A stretch of DNA of 64,000 nt from NCBI RefSeq assembly GCF_918797505.1, contig NC_092798.1:13649305-13713304 (forward strand). Reading direction: 5' to 3'. The DNA comes from Bemisia tabaci (lineage: Eukaryota > Arthropoda > Insecta > Hemiptera > Aleyrodidae). Positions 10,889-22,275 of the stretch are shown in pieces. The position numbers were made by a program, and so were the translations under genes. The stretch's first letter is position 1. Each line of letters opens with the position of its first letter. The notes under the pieces were generated by a model that worked only from the letters and a program-made list of their open reading frames with translations, was not told the DNA's origin and did not search any database.

Positions 10889-11183
10889 CAGGGTGTCTAG
10901 TTTTTCATCATTCTGGGAAATCCTGATTTTTTCAGATTTTTGACTGCTAAATCCTGATTTCATAATTTATCAAAACCTGATTTTTTGCAGGCGGTGAATA
11001 TAACTTCACAAAAATAGCTTGATAAAGAAATCCAATCGGACGGCCGACTTTTCTCAAATCCTGATTTTCCGACCGATTTTTCCTCATAACCTTATGAAAT
11101 CGGGATTAAATCCTGTTTGATCTCAACCCCTGATAGAATCGGGAAAATCAGGAAAATCGGGAGAATCCTGGTGCTAGACACCG
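10889..11183. mobile_element. T8 MITE, larger copy
   Basis: Begins cagggtgtctagtttttc and ends gtgctagacaccg. The interior is built of aaatcctgattt / aaatcaggaaaatcgg motifs in inverted orientation. It is related to 4259-4434. Confidence 0.75.
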
Positions 11184-12562
11184 TCTTACGTGTCTCGAAA
11201 GCTCATTCGAAAATGCACATACGGCTCTTTTCCGTCACACGGCAAATTTGGCAACGTCCTAAATGTTCACGGGGCCTTTATTCCTTCAGAACGGCATAAC
11301 TGAAACTGACCGGTGGAGCGAGTAAAATGCCCTTTGAAAGCGAGGAAAACATGAAATAAGCGGGGGTAAAAGATTAAATCCCTGAACTGCGTCACCTGCC
11401 GATGCGATTTCGTTTCGAAAAAAAGCTCCGTCGTTTTCTTACGGTTCCCTCGCTCGCGATATTTTATCCCTGGGACGTCTGTCCGAGTCCGGGAGTGGAG
11501 TGGGATGTTATCGAGGGCTTAGGAGGATCCCCGATTGTCAGCCTTATTAGGGACGGGGCAGAAAAAACCATCCATTCTATGCCTTCTCCTTTTGATCGGG
11601 GACCCGTTTCGGAATGAAGTTGCACGATCCAACGTAACCCACTTGGACCTCGGAGTAAAAGTTCGATAGCTTAAAAAACATCAAGTTTTTCTCGAGCCTT
11701 TGCTCGTATATCAGTTACTGCGTGTTTCATATCAGGACGTCTAGCAATTTTCAAAAAAAAAAAAAATCCCTGTCAATTCCCTGACAAATAGACCGTATTT
11801 GATAATGGTTCGATGTATCGTTTGGTTCAAAACAATAGAACATAACCTCAAATCAAACTGTTAGGATTTAAGTTGGAAAAGCTGAAAATGAGAAAATTCC
11901 TAACAATTTCACTTTGCATTGGCATTTGGTACTCAAAAGAATAAAACATCTGTTGCAAAAGACTCGTTCCCTCCGATTTCTAAATTGACTTTTGTAGCTA
12001 TGACTATGTTTTGAAACAAAAAAAAAATCCGTGTTTTTCGATGTCCCTGACACGAAAATCGCTTGCAAAATTAAATTCTCTGACATGCCAATTTTTTGCG
12101 GATTTCCTGACGTTTTCCCTGGTTTTCCTGACAAAAAAAAAAAAAAAAAAAAAAATTACACGAAAGAGGCTACCTAGATGGATGCAGACCTGGGTTCGCG
12201 ACCAGATAATAAAATTTAGCAAATCCCGAAAGACAAATCATCGTTCTCTGAGCTTGTAAACCAGCTTTGAGCAGCACCAAACACGAATAAAACAATGTGT
12301 GTTACGTAAACGAAGGTCAGGTAAAATTTCAAGCATTGCAATAAAAAGTCGGGATCAATAAACTCCCTCCTCACACGAGAACACTCAGAATTCAAGTTAC
12401 CTACTGAGGTTGTCGAAATAACCGCAGTCGTATCAGAAAGGGTCGTTTTTGACGAATTTCCGAACTTATACGGGTTCCACCCGCGACCAAAGATGCAAGC
12501 TCGTGTTGCTCTCGTAATTTGAATACGTGTAAAAAAGAGCTTCTCCAGTTTTAACCTCTATT
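11184..12562. other. No gene recognised; T9 remnant and poly-A tract
   Basis: A T1-like scrap lies at 11233-11270 (cacacggcaaatttggcaac). About 11750-12132 is a decayed ttccctgaca / tttcctgacgttttccctgg repeat ending in a 23-nt A run (12133-12155). A 71-codon open frame at 11402-11617 has no recognisable domain. Confidence 0.45.
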
Positions 12563-12818
12563 CTGCCATGCAAAGGATAAACGCCGTATGAGCCTTCAGT
12601 CGTTGCCAAGTTCCCTTTGATCAATCACAAATTTTCGGGGAAATTCAAAAAATATTTTTCTCATTATTTTTAACAGGATTTTGTTCGTAGTTTGATCTAA
12701 ATAGTCTGAAAATTTTACGGAAAAACACTCATAAATTTTTTCAAAAATAAATACTTTCACAGGAGAAATTTGGCAACATTGTAATGTTCGCGCCAGTTTG
12801 CCCTCAGCTCCGCAGTAT
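12563..12818. mobile_element. T1 MITE with degraded right end
   Basis: The left end ctgccatgcaaaggataaac and gtatgagccttcag are clear. The right half (ggagaaatttggcaacatt) is present but the right terminal repeat is badly eroded. Confidence 0.65.
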
Positions 12819-12844
12819 TGTAGGGGTGCAGAAAATGTTGGGCG

Positions 12845-13090
12845 CGCACGACGCGCCGTGAGAACATTCGAATGTTGTCAAATTTCTTCTCAGAAAAGAT
12901 TTATTTTTTAAAGGAAGTTATGAATAGTTTTTCTTGAAATTTTCAGACTTTCTAGATCAAATTACGCACGAAATTCTCGGAAAAATTGGAAGGAAAATAT
13001 TCTTAAATTTTCCAGAAAATTCGTGGTACGTCGCGGGAAATTTGGCCACACCTGATGGCTCATACAGCGTTTTGTCTTAGCACGGCAGTA
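12845..13090. mobile_element. T1 MITE
   Basis: Left side gcgccgtgagaacattcg, right end cagcgttttgtcttagcacg followed by gcagta. The interior belongs to the cattcgaatgttg subfamily (ttacgcacgaaattctcgg). Confidence 0.75.
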
Positions 13091-14090
13091 TAGGTCGTAC
13101 CTGTCTTTCTTGTTGTATTATCGCACTAAAAGGACCAAATATACGCGATGCAGGATGAGCAGTAGTAAACACAATTCGTCGATCTGCTTTGAGGACGTAA
13201 CTCCATCTTTACGAGGGCATTGAAGAGCACGTAATTACACTGACAACGAGTCTTTTCCTGAAGTGTAATTATGCTCTTTCGCTACCACAACGACGGATAG
13301 TTGAACGAGTGGAAAATGAACCGGGCTGAGCGTGGAGCGTGGACCGAGGAGTGCGGGAAGAAAAGTGATTTGCGAAGTTCCGAAGCGCTTCGACGAACTG
13401 GGTTGTACAATACGAAAGGAAAGTTCCGAAACAAAGACTGATTGATTAAAACAAAACACACCATCGCAGAAAAAACTAAACGTGTAAACGGGACTGGAAA
13501 GAAAGCTTCTTTGACGGCAGTCTTTCTTACACCGGTCCTCCTGCAATCTTTCTTTCCCTCGCCTCTTGAACTTGGCAGAGTTGAGTCTCCTCTCGAATTT
13601 AACATTTTCGATCCCCTTGAAAAGTAAAGAACTTAGACCTCTAGTTCTGGGTAAACAATTTCGCTTTTTCTGCTCTTTCCGTTCCGATAATGTATCATTC
13701 AATGGGATTCGTTGGAAACCAAATTTAATTTAGGAGGATAATCATGAGTTACCAAAATTTTTTTCAAGGGCTTCTATTGAGTAGTGTACATGCTTGGAAG
13801 GCGAATAAAAAATGAAAAATATTAGCAAAAAACGAACATTTTTGAGTAATTCGTTCCTCACAAACGAGGGGTCATAACAGATGTGATAATAAATTATTCT
13901 CGATAGTATGATTTCACAGGTTGTCTGCCCTGTTGGGCCTTAAAGCATCCCTAAAAGCTCCATGGCCTGACCTTAAAAATGCCGACTTTTGCAATACATA
14001 TGGGTACTGGTAATAGAAGAAGAAAAAATTCTTAAGATCCGGCAAATTTCCATACGACACTTGGCTGTGCCCCACTCATTGATCCGCATG
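13091..14090. other. No gene recognised
   Basis: Two overlapping minus-strand open frames (13235-13702, 155 codons; 13282-13605, 107 codons) are the longest here. Neither shows a domain, a signal peptide or the look of a conserved exon. The sequence is moderately GC-rich at 13300-13420. No RNA gene is visible. Confidence 0.4.
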
Positions 14091-14231
14091 GGCGATTTTG
14101 CAAGATGGCAACACTGTTTTTCATCCATTTAAATTCATTAAATATATCTATAAGCTGCCTCGCCAAGAATCGATTGTTTTCCATCCATTTAAATGGACGA
14201 AAAACAGTGTCGCCAATTTTCAAGAATCGCC
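14091..14231. mobile_element. Short inverted-repeat element (about 140 bp)
   Basis: The left arm ggcgattttgcaagatggca, then acactgtttttcatcc and atttaaat, is mirrored by atttaaatggacg, aaaaacagtgtcgcc and aagaatcgcc on the right. The centre is about 14140-14180. Confidence 0.65.
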
Positions 14232-14552
14232 ACTGTCGATCGAAAACACGCGGGAAATCGCCACAGCAGCGACGACGCCGAGGTGGTGATCGGGAGAGAA
14301 TGAGCGAACGCGAGGTCATTAGTGCCCGGTCGCCCCCCCCCCCCCCCCCCCGGGTGATGGTCGCGGGGGCTGCAGGGGGCCATAGCGCCGCCACCGCCGC
14401 GCCCTCTTTCCTGGTTCCATGACCTACCTCAAAATCCCGTCAGCACACGTTTCGCCCACGACGCGTCCGGACAAAAAAAACCGAGGGTGGGACCGGGACC
14501 TGAGTCATCCGCGGCTGCGAAACTGGTTCATCCGTCGCCTCGACACCCGCTC
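14232..14552. other. GC-rich stretch with 19-nt poly-C
   Basis: Dense in CpG and CG-rich triplets (cgccgccaccgccgcgccc). A 19-nt C run lies at 14333-14351. It might be a promoter-like island, but there is no recognisable exon nearby. Confidence 0.5.
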
Positions 14553-14983
14553 TGCCGTGCTGAGGAAAAACGGCGTATGAGCCATCAGACGTTGCCGGAT
14601 TTCCTCAGACAAATCACGAATTTTCGGGATTATATGAGAATGTTTCTCTTGCAATTTTTCAGAGGATTTACCATCAGACGTTGCCGGATTCCCTCCGACA
14701 AATCACGAATTTTCGGGATTATTTGAGAATGTTTCTCTTGCAATTTTTCAGAGGATTTTCCATCAGACGTTGCCGGATTTCCTCTGGCAAATCACGAATT
14801 TTCGGGATTATTTGAGAATATTTCTCTTGAAATTTTTCGGAGGATTTCTTCCGTAATTACCTGGATAAAAATTCTGAGAATTGCAAGGAAAATTATTCAT
14901 GACTTTCTTCAAAAATACGTACTTCCTGACAAGAAATTTTTCATTATTCGAATCTTTTTACGGCGTTTTTAGTGAGCACGGAA
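14553..14983. mobile_element. T1 MITE enlarged by an 89-bp triplication
   Basis: Left end ctgccgtgctgaggaaaaac, right end acggcgtttttagtgagcac. The excess over the usual 250 bp is the tandem array at 14582-14848. Confidence 0.8.
14582..14848. repeat. Tandem array, three 89-bp units
   Basis: Units start at 14582, 14671 and 14760 with ccatcagacgttgccggatt. Each contains caaatcacgaattttcggga and gcaatttttcagaggatt. Spacing is exactly 89 bp twice and units differ at only a few bases. Confidence 0.95.
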
Positions 14984-15835
14984 GCCGGCAGAGTTCTGCC
15001 GAGCTGGGTAAAACGTCGCAGGAGCATTCGAGAGTTGTCAAATTTCCCCCCAAAAACGATGTATTTTGGGGTTGTTTAAGAATACTTTTTAAAAATTTTC
15101 TAGTTTTTCCAGGAGTTGGAATTTAAAAATACCTGACTCTTCTTTGACTCTTTAGCTTATTTTAATAAAATTCCCTGACTCAACTCAAATGTCTTTTCGA
15201 GGGTTCTTTTTTTTAGAGATATTTCTTTCCATGATTTTTGTTGTATTAAGATTGCAGAGGTTTAAATGGCCGGAGTTGCGAAGGCACCTCTTTGAAAAAC
15301 GTGTGCATCACCCTCCTTTACCACCTTTACCACCTTTACCACCTTTACCACCCTCTTTTCTATAACATTTCAGGGTTTTCTAAAGTGCAATTCCCTGACT
15401 TTTTCATGACTTTTCAACGGTTCTTAACAGATTTAGAGCGTGTCAGTAGGGCTCGCTTTTTTTCATTTCTTTGGCATGCTTTTTCATGAAAATGTTTTGT
15501 AAGAAAAAAAATTTAGGGTGAAGTCTCCTGAAATTGAAACAATCTATCCGTCGAGAAAGTAAAGGTAGAAGTCCCAAGTACTCGTTGATCATGCGAGTGG
15601 ATGGGGTGTAAAATAGTTGAATGTTCAACCAAAATGGTTTAGCAGCTAAATTCCCTGACTTTTTCATACGCTTTCAATGACTCTTCAAGAGCTTGTCACC
15701 GTGTTTTCCGATCGAATGAAGAATAGAGCTCTCTCAAAAAATGGAAAAAATCTCCCGGCACAAATTCCGTGTTTTGTAAAATGAAATTTGACACCATCCG
15801 AATGGCCCGTAAGGCGTTTTTCCTTGACACGACAG
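14984..15835. mobile_element. T1 MITE interrupted by a T9 (ttccctgact) repeat
   Basis: A T1 left arm at about 15010-15090 (ggagcattcgagagttgtca) and a T1 right end at about 15735-15835 (ccgtaaggcgtttttccttg) bracket about 640 bp of ttccctgactttttcatgac-type sequence. A microsatellite of ctttaccac units lies inside at 15315-15352. Nested insertion is my inference. Confidence 0.5.
15315..15352. repeat. Microsatellite, four ctttaccac units
   Basis: The 9-bp unit ctttaccac repeats four times without error. Confidence 0.9.
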
Positions 15836-16108
15836 CCGACAGCGTTAGGCGCCTGATGGCAGTATCCTGACCGAACCTGTCTGCTGTTCCAGTTATTGTT
15901 CTTTTTCTTTTTTTATTTATTTTTTCATTTAACATGAAAGAACAATGATCTGCCCTCCACGGGTGCGTTGCCCTACGGAAACAGCCCATTTTTTCATATA
16001 CAATTACTCTTAAACTTGTCGCATACCTCTGCCCTGCTGAGCAAGAACCACTTAACTTCAATTTGAGCCATAAATACTGTCGTGACTAGAAAAATCGGAG
16101 GGTATGGA

Positions 16109-16530
16109 TTCGATCGACATGACACTATCGAAAAGTAAAAACGTGAGCCGATCGACATAATTCAACGGTTCGACGGTTTTATGCTCATATTATAGGTTTT
16201 ACAATCGATTCACGGGGTTTTACGATCGATTTACGGGGTTTATGATCGATTTACGGGTTATACGATCGATTCACGGGTTTTACGATCTATTCACGGGACG
16301 GGTCAGTCAACCGATTCACGTGGTTGTCGATCGATTCACAGTTTTTGGTCGATTCATGGGTTTGTCGATTGATTCAGGGTTGTCAATCGCATCACGTCGA
16401 TCGGTTCACGTTCCTGTTTTTTGATCAATTCATGTCGATCGAATCGACAATGGTTTTATTAATGATTTGTCGATCAGTTCACATCGTCGAGTCGCGTTCT
16501 TAGTTTTCGATCGATTCGTGTCGATCGAAT
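16109..16530. repeat. Degenerate minisatellite of cgatcgattcacgg units
   Basis: At least fifteen imperfect copies of a roughly 20-bp unit (gtttta-cgatcgattcacgg) run head to tail, more regular at 16190-16300 and decaying towards 16530. The core atcgat is self-complementary. It ends where a T1 element begins. Confidence 0.85.
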
Positions 16531-16542
16531 CGAATTCACACA

Positions 16543-16818
16543 CCTCGCAAAATCGCCGTATGAACCTTAATATGCTGCAAACTTTATAAGGATAAAATAA
16601 AAATTTACAGAGGAACTCAAGCATTTTCCCACAGATTTTTCTTAGTTTCATTCGAAATTTGATCGAGGATATCTGAAAATTTCAAAGAGTAATATCCATG
16701 AATTTCCGAAAATAAATCTTTTCTCCGGGGTTTGGCGACGCACGAAATGCACGAATATTCGTCCTTAGGCCGGGTTGTCCTAAGATGCGGGTCTGAAACA
16801 CGGCCTTAGCACGACAGT
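16543..16818. mobile_element. Degenerate T1 MITE
   Basis: Left side aaaatcgccgtatgaacctt, interior tatctgaaaatttcaaag, right end cggccttagcacgacag. The right arm carries a small insertion. Confidence 0.6.
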
Positions 16819-18129
16819 ATTCGACAAGTGAAGGCAGAATCCTGAGCGACCCCCCAGCCCCCCCCCCCCCCCCGGTCTTTCTGCTGTTCGGCTGTTCCTG
16901 TTGTTATTAATTTTTAATTCGATTCACGGTGCCACTTGCAAAGGTGGATTTAACATGCGCCCATGCGGATAATACTGCAACTTAGACGAGTAATGTAGGC
17001 AACTAGACTTGTGATGCAGGAAGATGGTAATTTTACCAGCAAAAATATCGAAGCGTAAATCGTTTTTATCCCGTGTCGTTTTTCAACAAGGAATCTGATT
17101 AAAATCTGTTTCGAATTCAACGCATTTTGGAAGACACAGCGTCTAAATCGATGTAATTAGGGTCCATATTGCAAGAAAGAAGAAAAAAAAAAATTCTGAA
17201 TTGGCTTGCATAGTTCCCTGGTTAAGATGCTGAACGGTAAACGAAAAGAAATCTTATTAGTTACCCGATCGCATAATCTTAAAAGTTCGCAAAGTGAGTC
17301 AATGATTTCTCCAGCTGAAATCAATTTGACATGTTTATCTGTTCTCTATATCTCCGGATTTAACTCAACCATAAAGAAAACAGAGTGACTCTTTTTTTTT
17401 CTTTTACATATGCAACGTTACTAAAAAAGGATAACTAGTTATGGAAAAAGATTTCAGGAAGCGTTCGATGATGCCAAAAGTTCAGAGATTGACGCACCGC
17501 ACTTGTGTAAATGGGAGGCCGAAGTTCTGCGAAAAGTGCATGCAGATGCTACAAAAATCTGGGGAAAACCCGCACGATTGAAATATCTTGCGAGAAGCGA
17601 ATTTTTTGATCAACTAGTCCGACGACAATGAAAGAAATCGCTCGAGCAAAAATTTAACGAGGCAAATTTAAAAAACTCGAATGAACGATACCGAGAAAAT
17701 AGGTCACCACTACTGCGAACCAGGCACTTGTTACGGGGAACTTTGGCATTTGGAGGAACAAGTTGGTTTCTTTCGACGTAACTCAATCTACATAATGCGA
17801 TGGATGTAAAAATTAACAATATGACTTTTCATTGCTCTCTTGAAGACTTCTCTTCGTAAATACTACCTTTTCCAGAGCCAACTTCAGACTAAACTACACC
17901 CACTGAAGATCACTCACAACTTTTAAGACCAGTTGCATACCCTGCGCAAGCAAATTATACTGATACTCCGAGAAAACGCTGAAGATTTTCACGCGCTGAG
18001 AATTTAATGCGAATGTTTTGAGAAGCTGAGAAAATTTCGGAAAAATTCAAACTAATCACAATATTCTACGATCATTCTCTTTGCTGATCGTTTTTCTAAA
18101 CCATTGCAAACATATGCACTCAGGATCGA
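16819..18129. other. No gene recognised; poly-C at about 16858
   Basis: A C run of about 15 nt lies near 16858-16874. Open frames of 60-69 codons at 17206-17388 and 17610-17819 show no known domain. I see no RNA gene or transposon end. Confidence 0.4.
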
Positions 18130-18303
18130 AAACACTGAAAAAAAAAATACAGCCGTGGAAGCCGTACTTACGGGCCATATAGATATACGTCCACGTTCCG
18201 GAATCAGAAGCTGAAAGTTCTGGGTGTAGCACCCGGAATTTGGCCTCAATGCCCGGAAAGGACTTTATGTCAACAATTCTATACCGCCCGTAACTTTTTT
18301 CCA
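18130..18303. mobile_element. Possible degenerate palindromic MITE (family T10)
   Basis: aacactgaaaaaaaaaatac with ttacgggccatatagatata resembles the better-preserved element at 62010-62228 (cactgaaaaaaaaaa, acgggctatatagcg). The right end is weak. Confidence 0.4.
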
Positions 18304-19043
18304 ATGAACAAGAAAAGGAGGAATTAAAGATTTTCCAGCCAATACCGTTCATGTAGAGATATTTCATTGGTGCAAAAATTAAAAAGAAAGACAGGGAGGG
18401 GGCGAACCACGCTAATAAAATCAACTTTTACGCTTTCCATAAATTGCCCGACACAGTCAGTGTGCCAATGACCTTCTTAAACTCTTTTTCTCAAATTGGA
18501 AAGTAAAATACCCTCACGAACTTTCAATTTTTTAGCATATCCTTAGAATACTCCCAGCATAAATTCAAAAAAAAAAAAATTTTGTTCCGCAAACGTTCAA
18601 ATTTGTTTTTTTATTTTTGGGCATAGCAACTTCAGCGTCGTCGGTCGTTGTGCATTCTAACATGATTTCTCAGAGGTCGCCTGAAGAAGAGACCGTTATC
18701 TGACTGACACTAACAAAAATATTGAGTGCGATAAGTCATGCGCTTTGGTACATAATCGTTTTACGGTCGTAACAGTCATTAAAATTAAATGTGGGTCCGG
18801 GTCTCAGCGATACATTCTCATGATAAGAAACGTGACATTACTTCGCTCACTTTTTTTCATGAATTCTGTTTGCTTACTTATTCATTTTGCGTTTTGAATC
18901 CGGCGCGACGTGCTTACATGCCACAGTTTTTACGACTAAATTTACCGAGATGAGAAATTACTCTCGATGACGTAACGTGACTTCCCAATCGGTCTCACCT
19001 GTAAAACTTTACGACAGGGAAGAAAACCAAATCAGGAGATCAT
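18304..19043. other. No gene recognised
   Basis: AT-rich sequence without recognisable exons, RNA genes or element ends. Confidence 0.4.
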
Positions 19044-19688
19044 GACGTCAATGGGCCTGTTGCATGCAAGAGATACAGCCGTGCGAATAGACTTTTTAGA
19101 GGTTAAATGACACGAAAATTACGATGGTCACATTAAAAAAGTCTGAAATACACTCCTTACTGCGCAATTTGTGGTGTTAGGAACGCGCTTTTTCGAATTT
19201 CCCGCGTCTGGGGGCAGTTTTCTAACGGAAACAATTAACGGCAACTCGCGGCTATTTCCGGTCAACTAAAACTGACAACATAACCTAAAAATCGGAGCTC
19301 GTGACATCGTGAAATGAAATGTAGAAGGATTGCGTTGGATATTTAAAAGTTGATCGATTTGGTTACCGCATAAAGCGTATATGGACCACTATAGGAGATC
19401 ACGTTGGGTTTGTAAACAAACTGAAGGAAAAAATAACAACAACAACAACAACGACTCGGCATCTTCCGGAAATCACCGAGCCCGCCGTTTGCTCGTTTCC
19501 GGTGATTAGAAAACTGCCCCCAGACGCGGGAAATTTGAAAAAGCGCGTTCCTAACAACGCAAATTGCGCAGTAAGGAGTGTATTTCAGACTTTTTTAATG
19601 TGACCATCGTAATTTTCGTGTCATTTAACCTCTAAAAAGTCTATTCGCGCGGCTGTATCTCTTGCATGCAACAGGCCCATTGATGTAA
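19044..19688. mobile_element. Fold-back element with arms of about 180 bp
   Basis: The left arm 19044-19226 (atgggcctgttgcatgcaag ... cgcgtctgggggcagttttc) is almost perfectly mirrored by the right arm 19507-19688 (gaaaactgcccccagacgcg ... cttgcatgcaacaggcccat). The 280-bp loop contains a short (aac)n run at about 19435-19452. No transposase frame. Confidence 0.9.
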
Positions 19689-20559
19689 TCCAATACTGAA
19701 CTTTTCCCGAAACACGGACTAGCGGTTTCTTACTATCATAAATTTATGACAGTCAGCATTTGCGAACTATGACTGATCAAAAACAAATCATACGACGCGA
19801 CGCCAGAGATATTTTCATAGGTGTCAAATTGTTAAATCTCACCCCTCTCGTTCAAGAATTTAAGAATCGTCCTCATATAACGTCAGTTCAACAGGTGTTT
19901 CAAAGAGAAAAGGATTTAGAATCTCCTGAGAACCCCCATCAAAGGTGAGGGCAGAGAGAAAGGGGGCCCTTCTCCTGACTTGGGGGTGAAAAAAGTTGAT
20001 GGTATGCAGAAGTGCCTGTTGTCATTTATAGATGACCCCTTACATAAACAGCTGATCTTCCTCTCTGTCTTTCGTGGCTGAGACGGGGGGGGGGGGCAAA
20101 GTTTGGGAAAAAACAAGATGTGGGCAGGGGGGGGGGGGGGTTTCCCTCCCGACCCGAGGGAGGTGTGACCATCTTCGACGGAAAATTTTGAAAAATAGAT
20201 ACCCCTAGAAAGCAGTTCCGAATGTATTCATGGTAAGTAGAAATATAACCAGAAGAATACTAATCAAAGAAATCTTTAGGACGCCCGCCCTCCCCTTCCC
20301 GTAGACGCGCCATCTCTATTGAGGCTTACCTTAATGCAGCTAATCTCAAGATTTTTTTAAAAAAAGGAGAAAATCGTCCGAATACTGAAGCCATTTCAAT
20401 GCATTCAATGGTAAAACCTAACGTCAACATCTAATGATGCCGCCCCTAAATTTTAATTTTTCTTTGTTTTTCTTACAAAAAGTAAAAATTTGGAAAGAAC
20501 AAAAAAACGATTTATTTTAAAAAAAAAACCCTCCCGGCTTAAAAAAACTTACGAGGGAA
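19689..20559. other. No gene recognised; two poly-G tracts
   Basis: G runs of about 12 and 14-16 nt lie at 20085-20096 and 20126-20140. Nothing else is recognisable. Confidence 0.45.
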
Positions 20560-21320
20560 AAGTGTCTCCTTATGGAAGGCGCGTTAATCCAATCACACAT
20601 GCGACAACAACACAGTTTCACAGTCACAACGGCTCAAACAAAACACCCCGCAAAAAACCAAAAAACGCACACACACATCCGCGCGAGAGCGCGTGAGGAT
20701 TACATCACGTTGAGTGCCGGCGAAAACAACGGCAACCGCGAAACGCTGACGCCAGGAATAAACTAACGCACATGGAGCCACAGGTAAAGGACAAGGTTTC
20801 GGGTCTTTGACAGTTGGCCGAGCCTGCCGCCAGAGCGCGCGCAAGGTCACCAGACACGCATGCGCGCCACCGCCACTCTCCAGCACAAAGGGCTCCGATC
20901 TGCGAGATGAGTGGGAGCGCCAGAGATGTGATATCCGGTCGCGACCTAGTGTCTACACTCTACATTCTACACGAGTTTTAGTTTCGCAGTTTTCCCTCGC
21001 GATCGTGCGAAAAAATCCGCAAATTTAGTGCGACCACGTGTTCGGCATCTGACCTACGTGCTCCAGAGTTGTTTGCTGTGACTTAGGGATCGTGGCGCCC
21101 CCTGGCGAGACGCCGGTGAACCGTGTCTGTTGCGACGCGACGCGGCGATAAACTGTTGCATCATCGCTCAAGGTCAAGTGGTGAGTCCCGATTTGCTCTA
21201 TGACTTCTTTCTCTCGTTCACGCCGCGCCGGGTGCTTCCGTTCTGGAAGAGGCGCGCTCGTCTTCCCGACATTCTTCGGGACGCGATTCGTGGAAGTGAA
21301 GTGAGGTGCTCGTCTTAAAA
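20560..21320 (+). promoter_or_regulatory. Candidate CpG-rich promoter / 5' UTR exon
   Basis: This stretch is clearly richer in G+C and CpG than its surroundings (gcgcgagagcgcgtgagg, gcatgcgcgccaccgcc, gcgacgcgacgcggcgat). It contains an initiator-like gcagtttt near 20985 and a plausible donor (caagtg then gtgagtccc) near 21179. Those are common marks of an arthropod housekeeping promoter with a first non-coding exon. No coding exon was recognised downstream, so this is only a candidate; it could equally be a GC-rich repeat. Confidence 0.3.
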
Positions 21321-21440
21321 ACATAATCCCCACCCCCACCCATGAGCGTTCATCCGTCAGTTATGCTAATCCTTTCCGTTGCAGACCGCAGGATTGCGTT
21401 TTGGTCATCGGTTTTCTCGGAAGAAAATCGCTTCCAGACT

Positions 21441-22275
21441 AACAGTCGATCGTCGAATCAGGCATTCTGCCAGCAGGCCGATTATTGAAATTTTGTGTTT
21501 GTCGGGCGGACAATAGATGGCTTAGGTAAAGCGGCGGAATATGATTGGTCGGCTTGTCACAGCTTTGTCGCGTCTGTGTCGGGTAGAGTCGACGACATGC
21601 TGTCGAGAACCAATGTTTGAAACACACGCCGCACAGTGGATCGAGTCAATAGAAGAGGTCGGACAGAACTTGGAAACTTTAAGCGCTCATAACTCCGTTT
21701 AAATAAAACTTTGAGGTTCTGAAAGTTGTTCCATTGGTTTTCTCGTGAAATTGTCTTCAAGGAGCACTCCTTTCAGGTTTAAAATGTAGCGATATAAACA
21801 TAAAAAATTGCAGTTTTAGTCAAAAATTTCATGTCCGAGCTCTCTAATTGACTCGATCCACTGTGCGCCGCAGCTAAACAGCAATTTGCCGGTAAGAAAT
21901 GAAACTAGCGACCAAGCCTTGGCCGCTAAGAAAATCGTTGTTAAACTCCGTTTATGGGATTTCTCGGCATATTTCTGACTCGAGGCATTTCGAAAGGGCA
22001 ATTTTACATTTTGGTCCCTATGAGATCTGAGATGGCTGTCAAGAAAAAAAGTTGTATGCCAGATGGCTGCTAAGACTTCATGCCGAGTTTCAAACACTGT
22101 CGAGAACTTAAGTGGTGCCTGTAGCTTGTCGTCAATTCTACCCGACACAGGCACTACAAAACAGCGATAAGACGTGGTCGACCCAACTACACTCCGCCAT
22201 TTCACCTATATCTGTCTGTCGCCCGACGGACGTACCCAAAATTTCAATAATCGGCCTGCAGGCATGGTTCGATGG
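21441..22275. mobile_element. Inverted-repeat element containing a nested MITE
   Basis: The outer arms are about 190 bp: gccgattattgaaattttgt ... tcgggtagagtcgacgac on the left, mirrored by gtcgtcaattctacccgaca ... aaaatttcaataatcggcct on the right. The arms are diverged. A T11 element sits inside at 21636-21869. A scrap with tttcaataatcggcctgc recurs near 29095. Confidence 0.75.
21636..21869. mobile_element. T11 MITE (ends cacagtggatcgagtcaat)
   Basis: The left end cacagtggatcgagtcaata mirrors the right end attgactcgatccactgtg. Another copy lies at 52818-53061. Interior marks are ctttgaggttctgaaagttg and gcagttttagtcaaaaattt. Confidence 0.9.

Noticed and set aside
13235..13702. 155-codon minus-strand open frame
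   Set aside because: No recognisable domain, a second overlapping frame of 107 codons on the same strand, and no splice context. Kept as unassigned rather than called a gene.
14105..14422. Open frames on both strands across a GC-rich, poly-C region
   Set aside because: They include homopolymer-encoded Pro or Gly runs and an inverted-repeat element; no domain.
20593..21339. Open frames of 97 and 104 codons on the minus strand in the CpG-rich stretch
   Set aside because: High GC reduces stop codons; neither resembles a known protein.
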